From positions 1-33,808 of the forward strand of contig DASYMJ010000132.1 in the NCBI GenBank assembly GCA_036009105.1: 33,808 bases of DNA, in the 5' to 3' direction. The notes beneath the pieces were generated by a model. The model had not been told where the DNA came from, did no database searches, and saw only the letters and a program-made list of their open reading frames with translations. The stretch is from JAFAVZ01 sp036009105. Its GTDB lineage: Bacteria > Acidobacteriota > Thermoanaerobaculia > Gp7-AA8. The position numbers and the translations under genes are program-made. Within the stretch, counting starts at the first letter, position 1, and each line of letters opens with the position of its first letter. Positions 16,064 through 23,131 of this stretch are shown piece after piece.

Positions 16064-16130
16064 TGTAGGGCCGGCTCTCAGCCGGCCCAATTGATCCGTT
16101 GATATGGGCCGGCTGAGAGCCGGCCCTACA
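16064..16130. repeat. TGTAGGGCCGGC palindromic repeat, copy 1
   Basis: TGTAGGGCCGGCTCTCAGCC is mirrored by GGCTGAGAGCCGGCCCTACA. Each half can also form its own hairpin (GGGCCGGCT...AGCCGGCCC). It occupies the whole gap between convergent ruvB and the minus-strand gene ending at 16138, so it may act as a bidirectional terminator. Other copies are at 29462 and 33778. Confidence 0.9.
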
Positions 16131-16137
16131 TCTTCAC

Positions 16138-16500
16138 TTAGCGAACGTTCACGTCCCGGGTGTACATCTCGCGCGGCGCTTCGAAATACGCGGGCGCGCG
16201 CCCGCCCGTCCCGCCCGCCTCCACCACGAGCGTGCCGGGCTCCGAGGAGACGCGCGTGATCAGCGAGAAGCCGGCGGCGAGCAGCGTCGCCTCCAGGGTG
16301 CCGAAGTTGTACACGAACCGGTAGCGGCGCATGGCGTGGTTCACGGCATGACATGCCTCGATCGTCGGCGAGGGATATTGCGTCCGCCACATCCACGACA
16401 GATCGGGCGTGACGATGCGCACCTCTTCGCCCACGTGAGAGGCGAGCAGCCGAAACGCCTCCCCGTACGGCAGCTCGTGCAGATTCTCAACAGAGATCAC
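16138..16500 (-). CDS. Truncated methyltransferase-type protein lacking the SAM motif
   Basis: A 120-residue protein that resembles only the C-terminal half of its upstream neighbour (16497-17066). Here RIVTPDLSWMWRTQYPSP matches RLSTPNLDWVWASHY there, and YNFGTLEATLLAAGFSLI matches WNLATLSSALRDAGFRHV. The N-terminal glycine-rich SAM-binding half is absent, so it is unlikely to be an active methyltransferase alone. It could be a degenerate duplicate, a subunit pairing with the neighbour, or a small regulator. The C-terminal ~40 residues (EAPREMYTRDVNV) have no counterpart. It starts with GTG inside the neighbour's stop (GTGA overlap). Confidence 0.6.
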   Translation of the reverse strand: MISVENLHELPYGEAFRLLASHVGEEVRIVTPDLSWMWRTQYPSPTIEACHAVNHAMRRYRFVYNFGTLEATLLAAGFSLITRVSSEPGTLVVEAGGTGGRAPAYFEAPREMYTRDVNVR

Positions 16501-17066
16501 GATGCCTCCACGATCAGGATGTGGGAGTGCCCTTCCCAGTCCTCGTTCTGCTCGTGATGCTCGAGGCCGCGCAGCTCCGCGTGCTCCGACTCGCCGTATG
16601 CGCGGCGCACCACATGGCGAAAGCCGGCATCGCGCAACGCGGAGGAGAGCGTGGCCAGGTTCCAGAGAAACTGATGGCCCCAGCCGCGGAACGCCCGGTT
16701 CATACCGAAGCAGGCCAGCACCTCCAGCTCCGGCGTGAGCACCTCCCGGTAGTGCGAGGCCCAGACCCAGTCGAGGTTCGGGGTGGAGAGGCGCAGCACG
16801 CCGCCGCGGCGCAGCGCGCGCCGGCAGTCGGCCAGCAGCACGCGCGCCTCCTCGAAGCGGAGGTGCTCCAGAAAGTGCTCGGCAAAGATGAAGCGGACGT
16901 CGCGGAAGGGGAGCCCTCGCGTCACGTCGACCACCCGATCCACGCCGGGATACGCCTGGTTGTCGATGTTCAGCCAGCCCGGCAGCGCGACCGTGCCGCT
17001 GCCGATGTGCAGCCGCTCCGCCGGCTCGGCGTTTCCGCGTGCGAAGAGGCGGCGCAGGTCAATCAC
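16497..17066 (-). CDS. SAM-dependent methyltransferase, class I
   Basis: A 189-residue methyltransferase-like protein. The N-terminal LHIGSGTVALPGWLNID (residues 19-35) is a motif I-type SAM-binding segment with a conserved acidic residue at the end of strand 2. VVDVTRGLPF and FAEHFLEHL follow, then RALRRGGVLRLSTPNLDWVW. This order is common in methyltransferases found near sugar or cell-envelope genes. The substrate is unknown. It starts with GTG at 17066, overlapping the nadB 3' end by 8 bp, and its own stop overlaps the truncated relative downstream. All three genes form one operon. No link to NAD synthesis can be deduced. Confidence 0.75.
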   Translation of the reverse strand: MIDLRRLFARGNAEPAERLHIGSGTVALPGWLNIDNQAYPGVDRVVDVTRGLPFRDVRFIFAEHFLEHLRFEEARVLLADCRRALRRGGVLRLSTPNLDWVWASHYREVLTPELEVLACFGMNRAFRGWGHQFLWNLATLSSALRDAGFRHVVRRAYGESEHAELRGLEHHEQNEDWEGHSHILIVEAS

Positions 17067-18789
17067 GGCGAAAGTGCGCGCCGCGGGAGACCGGATTGCG
17101 CAGCGCGGAGTTGGCGACGATGGCCGCCATCTGCTGGCCGTGGAACAGCTCCACGATCGGCTTGCTGATGGTCGCCTCGTGGTAGAACTTGGTCAGGCGG
17201 TCGCCGAGCTGGCGCGTGTCCGCCACCGCGCGCTTCAGGCGCTCGTAGCTGCGCACGATCCCCACGTAGTTCCACATCGTGTTCTGGATGGTGGTCCAGT
17301 CCTGGAGGATGAGCGCCGGGTCTTCCACGTCTTCCGACCCCGCCGCCTTCCAGTTCGGGATCGACTCCAGCAGGCCGTTGTGCAGCGCGCCGAGGCCCGG
17401 CGGCCGCGAGGACGGCGCGCGCCGGATGGCCGGTGCATCCGACTCCCGCGCGTGCTGCTTCACCGTCTTCCGCGCCGCCCCCTCCGCCGGCGTCGAGCCG
17501 GTGAAGTACTTCTCGCGGATCGAATGCGCGGCGTAGTAGCCCCAGGTCAGCCCTTCGAGCAGCGACGTCGAAGCGAGCCGGTTGCCACCATGCAGACCGG
17601 TGCAGGAGGTCTCGCCGATGGCGTACAGCCGCGCCAGCGTGGTCTCGCCCGAGTTGTTGGCCAGGATGCCGCCGCAGAAGTAATGCGCCGCCGGCACCAC
17701 CGGGATCGGGTCCTTGGCGATGTCGACGCCGATGTCGGAGCAGGCCTTGGCGATGTTCGGGAAGCGCTCCCGGATCGGCTGGTGGCCGTTGTAGTGATTG
17801 GCCAGATCAAGATAGACGAATTCGTCCTTGTTGGCCGTCATCTCCTCCACGATGGCCCGGGCCACGATGTCGCGCGGCGCGAGGTCCTTCAGCACCGGCG
17901 AGTACTTTTCCATGAAGTACTCGCCCTTCTCGTTGCGCAGCCGCGCCCCTTCGCCGCGCAGCGCCTCGGAGATGAGGTAATGGTTCGCCCTCTTGTCCGC
18001 TAGAGCGGTGGGGTGGAACTGCACGTACTCCGCGTTCATGATCCGCGCGCCGGCGCGATTGGCCATGACCACGCCGTCGCCGATCGCGCTGCGGGTGTTC
18101 GTGGTGTGCAGGTAGATCTGGCCGATGCCGCCCGTGGCGAGCACGGTGTAGTCGGCGAACACGGTGAAGACCTCCTCCGTGTTGTTGTCCAGCAGATAGG
18201 CGCCGACGCATTCGTTGCCCAACCGGTAACGGACCTGAATGTCGGTGGGATGGTGCTGGGTGGTGAGCAGGTCGATCGCGGTCATCTCGGTGACCAGGGT
18301 GATGTTCGGCTCCGCCTTGACCCGATTGAGCAGCGAGATCTCGATGGCCCGGCCGGTGGCGTCGCCGGCGTGGATGATGCGCGGCACCGAGTGCGCGCCT
18401 TCCTGGGTCAGATCGAGCTCGCCCTCCTCGCTGGTGGAGAACGGCACGTGGATCTGATCCAGCAGCAGCTCCTTCACCACGCGCGGCCCTTCCACGGAGA
18501 GGAAGCGCACCGCTTCTTCGTTGGAGAGGCCGGCGCCGGCGCGGAGAATGTCTTCGATCAGCTTCGCCGGGCTGTCGTTCTCCCCCTCGTAGATGATGCC
18601 TCCCTGGGCCCAGAACGTATTGCAGTCCTTCGGATCGGCCGCTTTGGTCACCAGGAGGACCTTGAGGCCGGCGTTGGCGAGCACGAAGGAGGCGGTCAGG
18701 CCGGCAATGCCCGTTCCGATGACGAGCACCGGATAGTGCTCGCGATTGCTCAGCCGCCCGCTCACGGCTGCGTATTCTACAGGGGACAT
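17059..18789 (-). CDS. nadB: L-aspartate oxidase
   Basis: A 576-residue FAD enzyme that oxidises L-aspartate to iminoaspartate, the first step of de novo NAD synthesis. Seen: the dinucleotide motif VIGTGIAGLTASFVLANAG (residues 23-41), NTFWAQGGI (the NadB version of the AQGG motif), VLATGGIGQIY, MNAEYVQFHPTAL, SEALRGEGARL, PVVPAAHYFCGGI and GETSCTGLHGGNRLAS. The C-terminal helical domain begins near YAAHSIREKYF. The start at 18789 is chosen because GGAGGA lies 6-7 nt upstream; an open frame continues to 19104 but has no family similarity. nadA and nadC are not nearby. A 22-bp palindrome lies 24 bp upstream of the start. Confidence 0.93.
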   Translation of the reverse strand: MSPVEYAAVSGRLSNREHYPVLVIGTGIAGLTASFVLANAGLKVLLVTKAADPKDCNTFWAQGGIIYEGENDSPAKLIEDILRAGAGLSNEEAVRFLSVEGPRVVKELLLDQIHVPFSTSEEGELDLTQEGAHSVPRIIHAGDATGRAIEISLLNRVKAEPNITLVTEMTAIDLLTTQHHPTDIQVRYRLGNECVGAYLLDNNTEEVFTVFADYTVLATGGIGQIYLHTTNTRSAIGDGVVMANRAGARIMNAEYVQFHPTALADKRANHYLISEALRGEGARLRNEKGEYFMEKYSPVLKDLAPRDIVARAIVEEMTANKDEFVYLDLANHYNGHQPIRERFPNIAKACSDIGVDIAKDPIPVVPAAHYFCGGILANNSGETTLARLYAIGETSCTGLHGGNRLASTSLLEGLTWGYYAAHSIREKYFTGSTPAEGAARKTVKQHARESDAPAIRRAPSSRPPGLGALHNGLLESIPNWKAAGSEDVEDPALILQDWTTIQNTMWNYVGIVRSYERLKRAVADTRQLGDRLTKFYHEATISKPIVELFHGQQMAAIVANSALRNPVSRGAHFRRD

Positions 18790-18813
18790 GCACGTCCTCC
18801 GCGGAGATCGAAC

Positions 18814-18835
18814 GAAGCGCGTAATTCCGCGCTTC
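18814..18835. promoter_or_regulatory. 22-bp near-perfect palindrome upstream of nadB
   Basis: GAAGCGCG-TAATTC-CGCGCTTC is symmetric except for one pair. It lies 24 bp before the nadB start and 47 bp before a divergent small ORF. It could be a repressor operator or an mRNA hairpin. I cannot match it to a known NAD regulator site. Confidence 0.5.
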
Positions 18836-18882
18836 CTCTGGTGTAGGTCATGGCATGAGGGAGGCAATAAATCCTTTTTGCC

Positions 18883-19137
18883 ATGCGCCGCCGGACGGTC
18901 CTGCTCGCGATCCTCCTCCTCGTCCTCTTCGTTGCCGCGTCGTGGCAACCGCGGGTGATCGTCCGTGCGGCGGATGCGCCTTCCCTCACCGAACAACATC
19001 AGCGCCAGCTCGCCCGGGAACTGGAGCAGGCGTTGCCGGACCGCGAGGGGAAGGTGATGGTGATCCTGAGCGACCGGGTGGTGGGGACGCGTCCCGCTAC
19101 GCAATCTCCCAGCGGCGAGTCAGCTGCCGCGCGATGA
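18883..19137 (+). CDS. Possible small exported protein
   Basis: An 84-codon ORF whose product begins RRRTVLLAILLLVLFVAASWQP, a good signal peptide or membrane anchor. A charged helical segment follows (LTEQHQRQLARELEQALP), then GKVMVILSDRVVGTRP. Its 3' end overlaps the convergent ABC permease gene by 41 bp, so the last ~14 codons are probably constrained by the other strand. GGAGG lies ~18 nt upstream, too far to be ideal; TAAATC lies 9 nt before the ATG. The hydrophobic N-terminus makes it more than a random frame. The family is not recognised. Confidence 0.4.
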   Translation: MRRRTVLLAILLLVLFVAASWQPRVIVRAADAPSLTEQHQRQLARELEQALPDREGKVMVILSDRVVGTRPATQSPSGESAAAR

Positions 19138-20326
19138 GGAAGAACACGATCGCGTAGCCGACCAGTACCGCCACCGGAGCGGCGAGCATGGAGAGCGGCT
19201 CCTCCCGCCAGAACACGTTCGTGAAACCGTCCAGCGCCCAGGAGTTGAAGAGCACCAGCCCCGCCTTCTGCACCCACTCCGGCATCAGGAAACGGGGGAA
19301 CATCGAGCCGCCGATGGCGGAGACGGTGAGCACCACCAATGTCGAGATGGCGCCGAGCTGCGCGCGGGAGCGGGAGAGCGAGGCGAGGAAGAGGCCGAAC
19401 GCGGAGGTGGCCAGCGTCGTCGCCACGGCCATGATCGCGAAGCCGCCCAGGTGCCGGAGCAGGTCCAGTTTGAAGACGAGGGCGCCCCAGGTGAACATCA
19501 CCAGCAGCTGCAGGCTGCCCAGCGTCCAGATGTAGGCCAGCTTGCCCAGCATCAGCTGGGTGAGGGAGAGGCGCGTGGTGAGGATGCGGTCGAGCGTGCC
19601 GCTCTCCGCTTCCTCCAGCAAGGCGCCGCCGGCGTTCGAGGCGGTGAAGAGGAGGAACATCACGCCGATGCCGGCCGCGTAGAGCGCCACCACCGGATTG
19701 CGCTTCGTCTCCCCGACCACGTCCGTCATCCGGATGTTCACCAACTCGCCGCCGCCCTGCCGCCTCCCCGCCGCCGGCTGCGCGCGCAGCCAGGCCATGT
19801 TCTTGTTGATCGCGGCATGCTGTTCCGGCGTGAGGCCGCCGCTCCACCTGTCCATCACCTCCACGCCGCCGTCCATCATCAGCTCCGGCAACGCGGTCAT
19901 GATCGTCTTCTGCAGCATCCCGTTCGCCACCTGCGGCGCGATCGGATCGGCCGAGTCGGTGAGGAGGCGGAACGCCGGCGCGTTCGATTTCTGCCCGAAC
20001 TGGATGCGCGTGGTGCCGAAACCCCTGGGGATGATGATCGCCACCGGCACGCTGCCGCGCTTCACGAGCGCCGTTGCCGCCGCCGTGTTGGCCGCGACGG
20101 TTACTTTCAGCGCCGGCTCGAGGCGCAGCGCCTCGATCAAGCGCTTCGAGTTGTCGGAGCGGTCTTCGTCGGCGATCACCACGCTCACCTTCGGTGTCGA
20201 GCGCCGGCCGGCGAACATGCCGGCGAAGATGGAGAAGAAGACGATGGGCACGACGAAGCTGAGCATCAGCGCCGTGCGGTCGCGGCGCAGATTCATCCAG
20301 CCGGCGCGCATCACGGAGAGAATCAT
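19097..20326 (-). CDS. ABC-2 type transporter permease
   Basis: A 409-residue membrane subunit of an exporter. One N-terminal helix (~residues 20-42) is followed by a ~170-residue extracytoplasmic domain. About five helices then cluster in residues ~210-405. This is the ABC-2 layout of the NatB/YhhJ type. The segment NAGGALLEEAESGTLDRILTTRLSLTQLMLGKL is the usual coupling-helix region (ERExGT-like). It starts with ATG overlapping the ATPase stop (ATGA), so the two are coupled. The substrate is unknown; drug, sodium or lipid export are all possible in this family. Confidence 0.88.
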   Translation of the reverse strand: MILSVMRAGWMNLRRDRTALMLSFVVPIVFFSIFAGMFAGRRSTPKVSVVIADEDRSDNSKRLIEALRLEPALKVTVAANTAAATALVKRGSVPVAIIIPRGFGTTRIQFGQKSNAPAFRLLTDSADPIAPQVANGMLQKTIMTALPELMMDGGVEVMDRWSGGLTPEQHAAINKNMAWLRAQPAAGRRQGGGELVNIRMTDVVGETKRNPVVALYAAGIGVMFLLFTASNAGGALLEEAESGTLDRILTTRLSLTQLMLGKLAYIWTLGSLQLLVMFTWGALVFKLDLLRHLGGFAIMAVATTLATSAFGLFLASLSRSRAQLGAISTLVVLTVSAIGGSMFPRFLMPEWVQKAGLVLFNSWALDGFTNVFWREEPLSMLAAPVAVLVGYAIVFFLIARQLTRRWEIA

Positions 20327-21081
20327 TCGCGCAGCTCCCTTCCGGTGAGGTGCAGAAACACCGCCTCGAGATTCGGCGTCGGGCCGCCTTCCGCCCCCAC
20401 CGCGAGGTGCGCGCGGGTCAGCTCGGCCTGCGTCCCGACGGCGATGATCCGGCCGCGGTCCATCACCGCGATGCGGTCGCAGAGGCGCTCGGCCTCTTCC
20501 ATGTAGTGCGTGGTGTAGATGAGGGAGACGCCGTCTTTGCGCAGGCCCTCGATCATCTCGTAGATGCGCTCCCGCGACTGCGGATCGACGCCCACGGTCG
20601 GCTCGTCGAGCAGGAGAATGCGCGGCCGGTGCAGCACGCCCGCGGCCATGTTCAGCCGCCGCTTCATCCCGCCGGAGAGCGTCTTGACCTGGTCCTTTTC
20701 ACGCTCTGCCAGCGCCGACCAGAGCAGCGCGTCCGCGACCGCCTTGCCCAGCGCCTCGCCGCCCAGGCCGAAGTAGCGGCCGAATACGGTGAGGTTTTCC
20801 CGCACGGTGAGGAGCGGATAGAGCGCGATCTCCTGCGGCACCACGCCCACTTCAGCGCGCGCGGTGTTGTCGCCCGGCTGCGCGGTCTTGCCGAACAGCT
20901 GCACCGTGCCGCCGTCCGGCCGCACCCGCCCCATGATCGTGCGCACCAGCGTCGATTTCCCCGCGCCGTTCGGCCCGAGCAGCCCGAGGACTTCGCCGTC
21001 CCGGAGCTCGAGGGAGACACCGGCCAGGGCGGGGCGGCCGGCGAAGGACTTGGTCAGCGCTTCGATCGCGAGCGGCGGCAT
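20323..21081 (-). CDS. ABC transporter ATP-binding protein
   Basis: A 252-residue ATPase that energises the permease encoded directly downstream. Seen: Walker A GPNGAGKST (~residues 36-44), Q-loop VVPQEIALYPLLTVREN, signature LSGGMKRRLNMAAGVLHRPRILLLDEPTVGVD (C-loop plus Walker B plus D-loop), and the switch His in IYTTHYMEEAERL. The LSGGM version and short C-terminus match DrrA/NatA-type ABC-2 exporters. There is no Shine-Dalgarno sequence before the ATG, but TATAAC lies 6 nt upstream. A heptad hairpin lies just beyond, separating this operon from the NYN gene upstream. Confidence 0.93.
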   Translation of the reverse strand: MPPLAIEALTKSFAGRPALAGVSLELRDGEVLGLLGPNGAGKSTLVRTIMGRVRPDGGTVQLFGKTAQPGDNTARAEVGVVPQEIALYPLLTVRENLTVFGRYFGLGGEALGKAVADALLWSALAEREKDQVKTLSGGMKRRLNMAAGVLHRPRILLLDEPTVGVDPQSRERIYEMIEGLRKDGVSLIYTTHYMEEAERLCDRIAVMDRGRIIAVGTQAELTRAHLAVGAEGGPTPNLEAVFLHLTGRELRE

Positions 21082-21087
21082 GAGGGC

Positions 21088-21093
21088 GTTATA
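21088..21093 (-). promoter_or_regulatory. Candidate -10 hexamer for the ABC operon (leaderless)
   Basis: TATAAC on the minus strand ends 6 nt before the ATG at 21081. No Shine-Dalgarno sequence is present, and only a weak GAAACA occurs 17 bp further upstream. Confidence 0.4.
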
Positions 21094-21118
21094 CGCCTGT
21101 AACGCCGTGCTGTTTCAC

Positions 21119-21201
21119 GAACGATGAACGATGAAGGATGAACGATGAACGAGATTCTTGCCGCCTTTTGTTCATCGTTCATCCTTCATCGTTCATCGTT
21201 C
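21119..21201. repeat. Heptad hairpin element 4 (unit GAACGAT)
   Basis: GAACGAT-GAACGAT-GAAGGAT-GAACGAT-GAACGAG faces TTGTTC-ATCGTTC-ATCCTTC-ATCGTTC-ATCGTTC across a ~17-nt loop. It ends 2 bp from the NYN gene stop. The architecture is as in the other elements, but the unit is different. Confidence 0.9.
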
Positions 21202-21203
21202 CT

Positions 21204-21971
21204 CTACGCTGCCGGCTGCGCGAAGCCGGTGATCACGTACGACCCCGACTTGATGTCCTTCTTGATCTTGATGATGTTGTTGTTCTGCGCGTCTTCCAGC
21301 AGGTCGCTGAACGTGTTGTAGCCGTAGTACTCCTCGTTGAACGTCGGCTTCTTGCGCTGCATCGTCTGCTTGACCATGGAGCCCCACAGGATCTCCTTGT
21401 TCTCGCGCATCAAAGCCTTGATCGAGTCGATCAGCAGCTTGAACACCTCGCCCTGCTTCTTGTCCTTGAACGCGTTCACGGCCGGCGCCTTCTGCGTCCC
21501 GCGCACGAGATCCTCGTAGAAGATGAACTCGTCGCAGTTGTCGATCAGCAGGTCGCTCGAGGAGTTCTTCACGCCGACGCCGATCACGAACTTGTCGTTC
21601 TCCTTCAGCTTCGACACCAGCGGCGAGAAGTCGGAGTCGCCGGAGGCGACCACGAAGACGTCGATGTGCTCCTTCGACCAGGCCATGTCCATGGCGTCGA
21701 CCACCATCCGAATGTCCGCCGAGTTCTTGCCGGAGTACTTCCGGCCGGGGATCTCGATCAGCTCGATGGCCGCCTCGTGCAGCTCGCGCTTGTAGTCCGG
21801 GAACTTGTCCCAGTCGGAGTAGGCGCGCTTGACGACGATCTTCCCCTTCTCGAGCAGGCGCTCGAGCAGGAGCTCGATCTCGAATTTCTTGTATTTGGCG
21901 TCCGTGACGCCGATCGCGATGTTCTCGAAATCGATGAACAGGGCGATTTTCCGCTCTCTATCTGTACTCAT
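21204..21971 (-). CDS. NYN (PIN-like) domain protein with C-terminal LOTUS/OST-HTH domain
   Basis: A 255-residue protein with two domains. The N-terminal NYN domain (~residues 8-155) has the acidic positions of a PIN-like nuclease: LFIDFENIAIG, GKNSADIRMVVDAMD and VFVVASGDSDFSPLV. The C-terminal part (~175-250, KQGEVFKLLIDSIKAL to IKSGSYVITGF) fits a LOTUS/OST-HTH RNA-binding domain. It is probably an RNA-acting nuclease or RNA-binding regulator; catalysis is inferred from retained aspartates. ATG at 21971 is chosen because GAGGA lies close upstream. An alternative start at 22043 adds 24 residues. TACACT at 22064-22059 (minus strand) is a possible -10. Confidence 0.85.
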   Translation of the reverse strand: MSTDRERKIALFIDFENIAIGVTDAKYKKFEIELLLERLLEKGKIVVKRAYSDWDKFPDYKRELHEAAIELIEIPGRKYSGKNSADIRMVVDAMDMAWSKEHIDVFVVASGDSDFSPLVSKLKENDKFVIGVGVKNSSSDLLIDNCDEFIFYEDLVRGTQKAPAVNAFKDKKQGEVFKLLIDSIKALMRENKEILWGSMVKQTMQRKKPTFNEEYYGYNTFSDLLEDAQNNNIIKIKKDIKSGSYVITGFAQPAA

Positions 21972-22068
21972 ATTCCTCGGAGGCGACGACTGGAGGTCAT
22001 CTTCCGCTGCGGCGGCTTCATCGAAGATTGGTCGTCGTGCCATGCGGCGGGTCGGCGAAGTGTAGCAC

Positions 22069-22085
22069 CCGGCCGGCACGGCCGG
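22069..22085. repeat. Small inverted repeat in the NYN/UbiA divergent region
   Basis: CCGGCCG-GCA-CGGCCGG lies between the divergent NYN and ubiA-family genes, just after a TGTAG. It may be a fragment of the TGTAGGGCCGGC repeat family or a local hairpin. The evidence is weak. Confidence 0.35.
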
Positions 22086-22162
22086 CAGCGCCTGTCGGCC
22101 AAGCCTCGGCGCCCGTCAGTGCCCGTAGCGACTTCCTGCCGCAGGGCTGTGCCGGCCTCCGC

Positions 22163-22168
22163 TACACT
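22163..22168 (+). promoter_or_regulatory. Candidate -10 hexamer for the UbiA-family gene (leaderless)
   Basis: TACACT ends 9 nt before the GTG at 22178. No Shine-Dalgarno sequence and no clear -35 are present. Confidence 0.4.
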
Positions 22169-22177
22169 ACGTGCCCG

Positions 22178-23131
22178 GTGCGCCCGTACGTAACACTGGC
22201 CCGTCCCTTTACACTCCTCCCTCCTCTTTTCGGGATCATCTCCGGGGCCGTCTGCGCCTGGGGCTCGGCCCACAATCCCGATCCCACCCGCACTTTGACC
22301 GCCTCCGTCATCCTCACGGTCGCGCTCGGCTCGCTCTGCGCTTCCTTCCTCAATGCCGCGTCGAACGCCCTGAACCAGATCTACGACCTGGAGATCGACC
22401 GCATCAACAAGCCGGGCCGGCCGCTGGTCACCGGCGCGCTGACCATCGGCCAGGCCTGGGGCTTCACCTGGGTCATGTACGCCCTGGCCATCGTCCCCAC
22501 CTGGCTCGTCGTGGCCTATCCCTTCGTTTCCTGGTCCCAGAAGCTCTTCGCGCCGCTGCCGGAGCACGAGTGCTTCTTCATCTACCTCGCCGGCATGTTC
22601 TTCACCTTCGTCTACTCCGCGCCCGCCCTCGGCCGGACGAAGAAGCATCCCCTCGGCGCGAACCTGACCATCGCCATCCCCCGCGGCTGCCTGCTGAAGG
22701 TGGCCGGCTGGACGATGGTGGCCAAGGCGACCGTCGCCGAGCCGTGGTACATGGGCGCGATCTTCATGCTCTTCCTCCTCGGCGCCGCCTCGACCAAGGA
22801 CTTCTCCGACATCGAAGGCGACCGCGCCGGCGGCTGCCGCACCTTGCCGATCGCGTTCGGCGTGCGGCGCGCGGCCTGGATGATCGCGCCCTTCTTCATC
22901 TTCCCCTGGCTTTTGATGCCGCTCGGCGTGCGGCTCGGCATCCTCACCGGCAACGGCACGGCGCTGGTGGTGCTCGGCTTTGTGCTGGCGGTGTGGGGCG
23001 CGTACACGGTGTGGCTGATCGTGCGCAATCCGGATGAGCTGACGGCGACGGAGAATCACCCTTCATGGCGGCACATGTACCTGATGATGATGGCCGCGCA
23101 GATCGGGTTCGCCGCGGCGTACCTCGTCTGA
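22178..23131 (+). CDS. UbiA-family membrane prenyltransferase
   Basis: A 317-residue integral membrane enzyme that transfers a prenyl chain from a prenyl diphosphate to an acceptor. The first aspartate-rich motif is N66-QIY-D70-LEI-D74, followed by RINKPGRPLVTGAL. The second is near residue 207 (KDFSDIEGDRAGG). Eight to nine hydrophobic segments are seen. The acceptor cannot be told: quinone, chlorophyll-like, tocopherol-like and glycerol-phosphate branches share these motifs. The start is GTG at 22178 because similarity begins at VRPYVTLARPFTLLPP. The frame is open to 22028, but that part looks non-coding. The end overlaps the next membrane protein gene. Confidence 0.87.
   Translation: MRPYVTLARPFTLLPPLFGIISGAVCAWGSAHNPDPTRTLTASVILTVALGSLCASFLNAASNALNQIYDLEIDRINKPGRPLVTGALTIGQAWGFTWVMYALAIVPTWLVVAYPFVSWSQKLFAPLPEHECFFIYLAGMFFTFVYSAPALGRTKKHPLGANLTIAIPRGCLLKVAGWTMVAKATVAEPWYMGAIFMLFLLGAASTKDFSDIEGDRAGGCRTLPIAFGVRRAAWMIAPFFIFPWLLMPLGVRLGILTGNGTALVVLGFVLAVWGAYTVWLIVRNPDELTATENHPSWRHMYLMMMAAQIGFAAAYLV

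Noticed and set aside
16064..16130. A classical rho-independent terminator after ruvB
   Set aside because: The hairpin is strong but no T-run follows on either strand, and the sequence recurs elsewhere as a repeat family.
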